Source: Anaerolineae bacterium (lineage in GTDB: Bacteria > Chloroflexota > Anaerolineae > Anaerolineales > Villigracilaceae). From it: a DNA stretch of 43,679 bases. The stretch covers positions 1-43,679 of the forward strand of contig JABGQT010000162.1 in the NCBI GenBank assembly GCA_018648685.1, given 5' to 3'. Position numbers and translations under genes: made by a program. Shown in pieces: positions 42,670 through 43,679 of this stretch (the stretch's first letter is position 1; the number at the start of each line of letters is the position of its first letter). Under the pieces are notes generated by a model. The model searched no databases. It saw only the letters and a list, made by a program, of their open reading frames with translations, and had not been told where the DNA came from.

Positions 42670-43626
42670 TTATAACAAAAATAACTCAGAGAATTTACTG
42701 ACATCTTTTGGCGTACCAAGCGCCACTCCTTGTAGACCTCGATCGATCCTGCGCAACAGCCCTGAAAGAACGCTACCGCTCCCTAATTCAAAAAAAGTTT
42801 CTACGCCTTGCGCCGCCATATATTGAACAGATTCTGTCCAGCGGACACGGGATGTCAACTGAGCGCCCAGATCAGATTGGATTTCAGCTACTGTCGCCAA
42901 GGGGGATGCTGTCACGTTACCGACTACAGGGATACTTGCTTCCCATATATTGGCATCTGCTAACGCCTGATCAAATTCCGCTTGAACCACGCTCATCAGC
43001 GGAGAATGTGCTGCAATGCTCACCGCCAACGGAACAGCACGCCGTGCGCCCGCTTCTTTTGCCAAGCCGAGCGCGCGCTCCAAAGCCGGTTTTGCGCCAG
43101 AGATGACCACTTGCCCGGGGCAATTATCATTTGCCACTTCGACAACATCATCACCTTCTGTGGCATCTGCGCAAATCTTCTCGAGAGCAAGGATATCCAG
43201 CCCGAGAATGGCAGCCATCCCGCCCGGAGCGAGTTCGCCCGCGCGCTGCATTAGCTCTCCACGTCGGCGCACAAGACGTAGACCGTCTGAGAAAGAGAGT
43301 GCGCCTGTAACTGCCAGCGCGCTTAACTCGCCGAGAGAATGCCCGGCCACGGAAGCAGGTTGAATTTCGGGGACGATCTCGGTCAACACTCTCCATGCTG
43401 CAAATGAGTGAACAAAGAGAGCGGGCTGCGTATTAACAGTGTCGTTCAATTGATCCGCATCTTCACCCCACATTATGGCAGAAAGTGAAAAGCCGAGAAT
43501 TTCATCTGCTTCTTCAAAGGTTTGGCGTGCAATTGAATATTCTTGAGCGATCTCATGCCCCATGCCGAGGGTTTGCGAGCCTTGACCGGGGAAAATAAAA
43601 GCTATTTTTTGCGTATTTGTATCCAT
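42670..43626 (-). CDS. fabD: Malonyl-CoA:ACP transacylase
   Basis: A 318-residue FabD, which loads malonyl groups onto acyl carrier protein for fatty-acid synthesis. The start region is IAFIFPGQGSQTLGMG, and the nucleophile Ser (S97) is in AGHSLGELSALAV. The conserved Arg is in LVRRRGELMQRA, the catalytic His in SIAAHSPLM, and the substrate-loop element VGNVTASP is present. I start at ATG 43626 (MDTNTQKIAF), which gives the usual short N-terminus; ATG 43638 would add four residues, and neither has a strong ribosome-binding site. Other fab genes may lie upstream, outside the window. Confidence 0.94.
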   Translation of the reverse strand: MDTNTQKIAFIFPGQGSQTLGMGHEIAQEYSIARQTFEEADEILGFSLSAIMWGEDADQLNDTVNTQPALFVHSFAAWRVLTEIVPEIQPASVAGHSLGELSALAVTGALSFSDGLRLVRRRGELMQRAGELAPGGMAAILGLDILALEKICADATEGDDVVEVANDNCPGQVVISGAKPALERALGLAKEAGARRAVPLAVSIAAHSPLMSVVQAEFDQALADANIWEASIPVVGNVTASPLATVAEIQSDLGAQLTSRVRWTESVQYMAAQGVETFFELGSGSVLSGLLRRIDRGLQGVALGTPKDVSKFSELFLL

Positions 43627-43679
43627 TTTTTGTATCATCTCAATAATTTGGGGTAGATGAAAAAGACCAACCCAAATTG

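Noticed and set aside
1-43679. CRISPR arrays, tRNA or rRNA genes, insertion sequences and prophage genes
   Set aside because: I looked for regular short repeats, cloverleaf-like segments, transposase or integrase motifs and found none that I could support.

Overview
The window looks like the chromosome of a free-living, probably anaerobic bacterium of the Chloroflexota (Anaerolineae-like). This is inferred from the mix of long multi-GAF signalling proteins, a folate-type TrmFO, PepF and HflX. No marker in the window fixes the taxon. Genes are densely packed. I see no tRNA, rRNA, CRISPR array, transposase or integrase, and no gene-free stretch longer than 300 bases.

Region 1 (1-24110, + strand) is one long signalling operon. 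After a broken response-regulator remnant and a single-domain receiver come seven large sensor proteins (690-18255). Six carry a membrane input module plus HAMP or coiled coil. All have GAF domains and a shared C-terminal half-GAF tail. None has a kinase, cyclase or methyl-accepting output. They are followed by an orphan ParA ATPase, one soluble hybrid histidine kinase (GAF, PAS, GAF, HisKA, HATPase, REC, REC), and a PLP enzyme of threonine-synthase type fused to a receiver domain. Gene spacing is from a 32-nt overlap to about 50 nt, and a long-stem terminator follows. My reading is that many sensors feed one shared kinase. That kinase may be positioned by ParA through a ParB-like N-terminal peptide, and its phosphoryl groups may reach stand-alone receivers and a receiver-controlled enzyme.

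Region 2 (24129-30030) has a DMT-family transporter on the + strand, convergent with a three-gene minus-strand operon. That operon encodes a triple-GAF histidine kinase, a REC-GAF histidine kinase and an OmpR-type regulator, with 4-nt and 1-nt overlaps.

Region 3 (30115-37108, + strand) is mainly housekeeping: TrmFO, an M28/glutaminyl-cyclase-like metalloenzyme, a soluble histidine kinase, HflX, a small two-helix membrane protein and oligoendopeptidase F, closed by a strong terminator.

Region 4 (37134-43638, minus strand) has an AT-rich acyltransferase-3 protein, a membrane-anchored phospholipase-D-like protein, an unknown 155-residue protein, a three-gene surface-protein operon, and FabD. 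The surface operon encodes two WxL-like secreted proteins and a DUF916-like membrane protein. Its leader contains what I read as a class-I cyclic-di-GMP (GEMM-I) riboswitch followed by an intrinsic terminator.

The most unusual items are the kinase-less sensor operon with ParA, the PLP enzyme-receiver fusion, and the riboswitch-controlled WxL-like module outside the Firmicutes.
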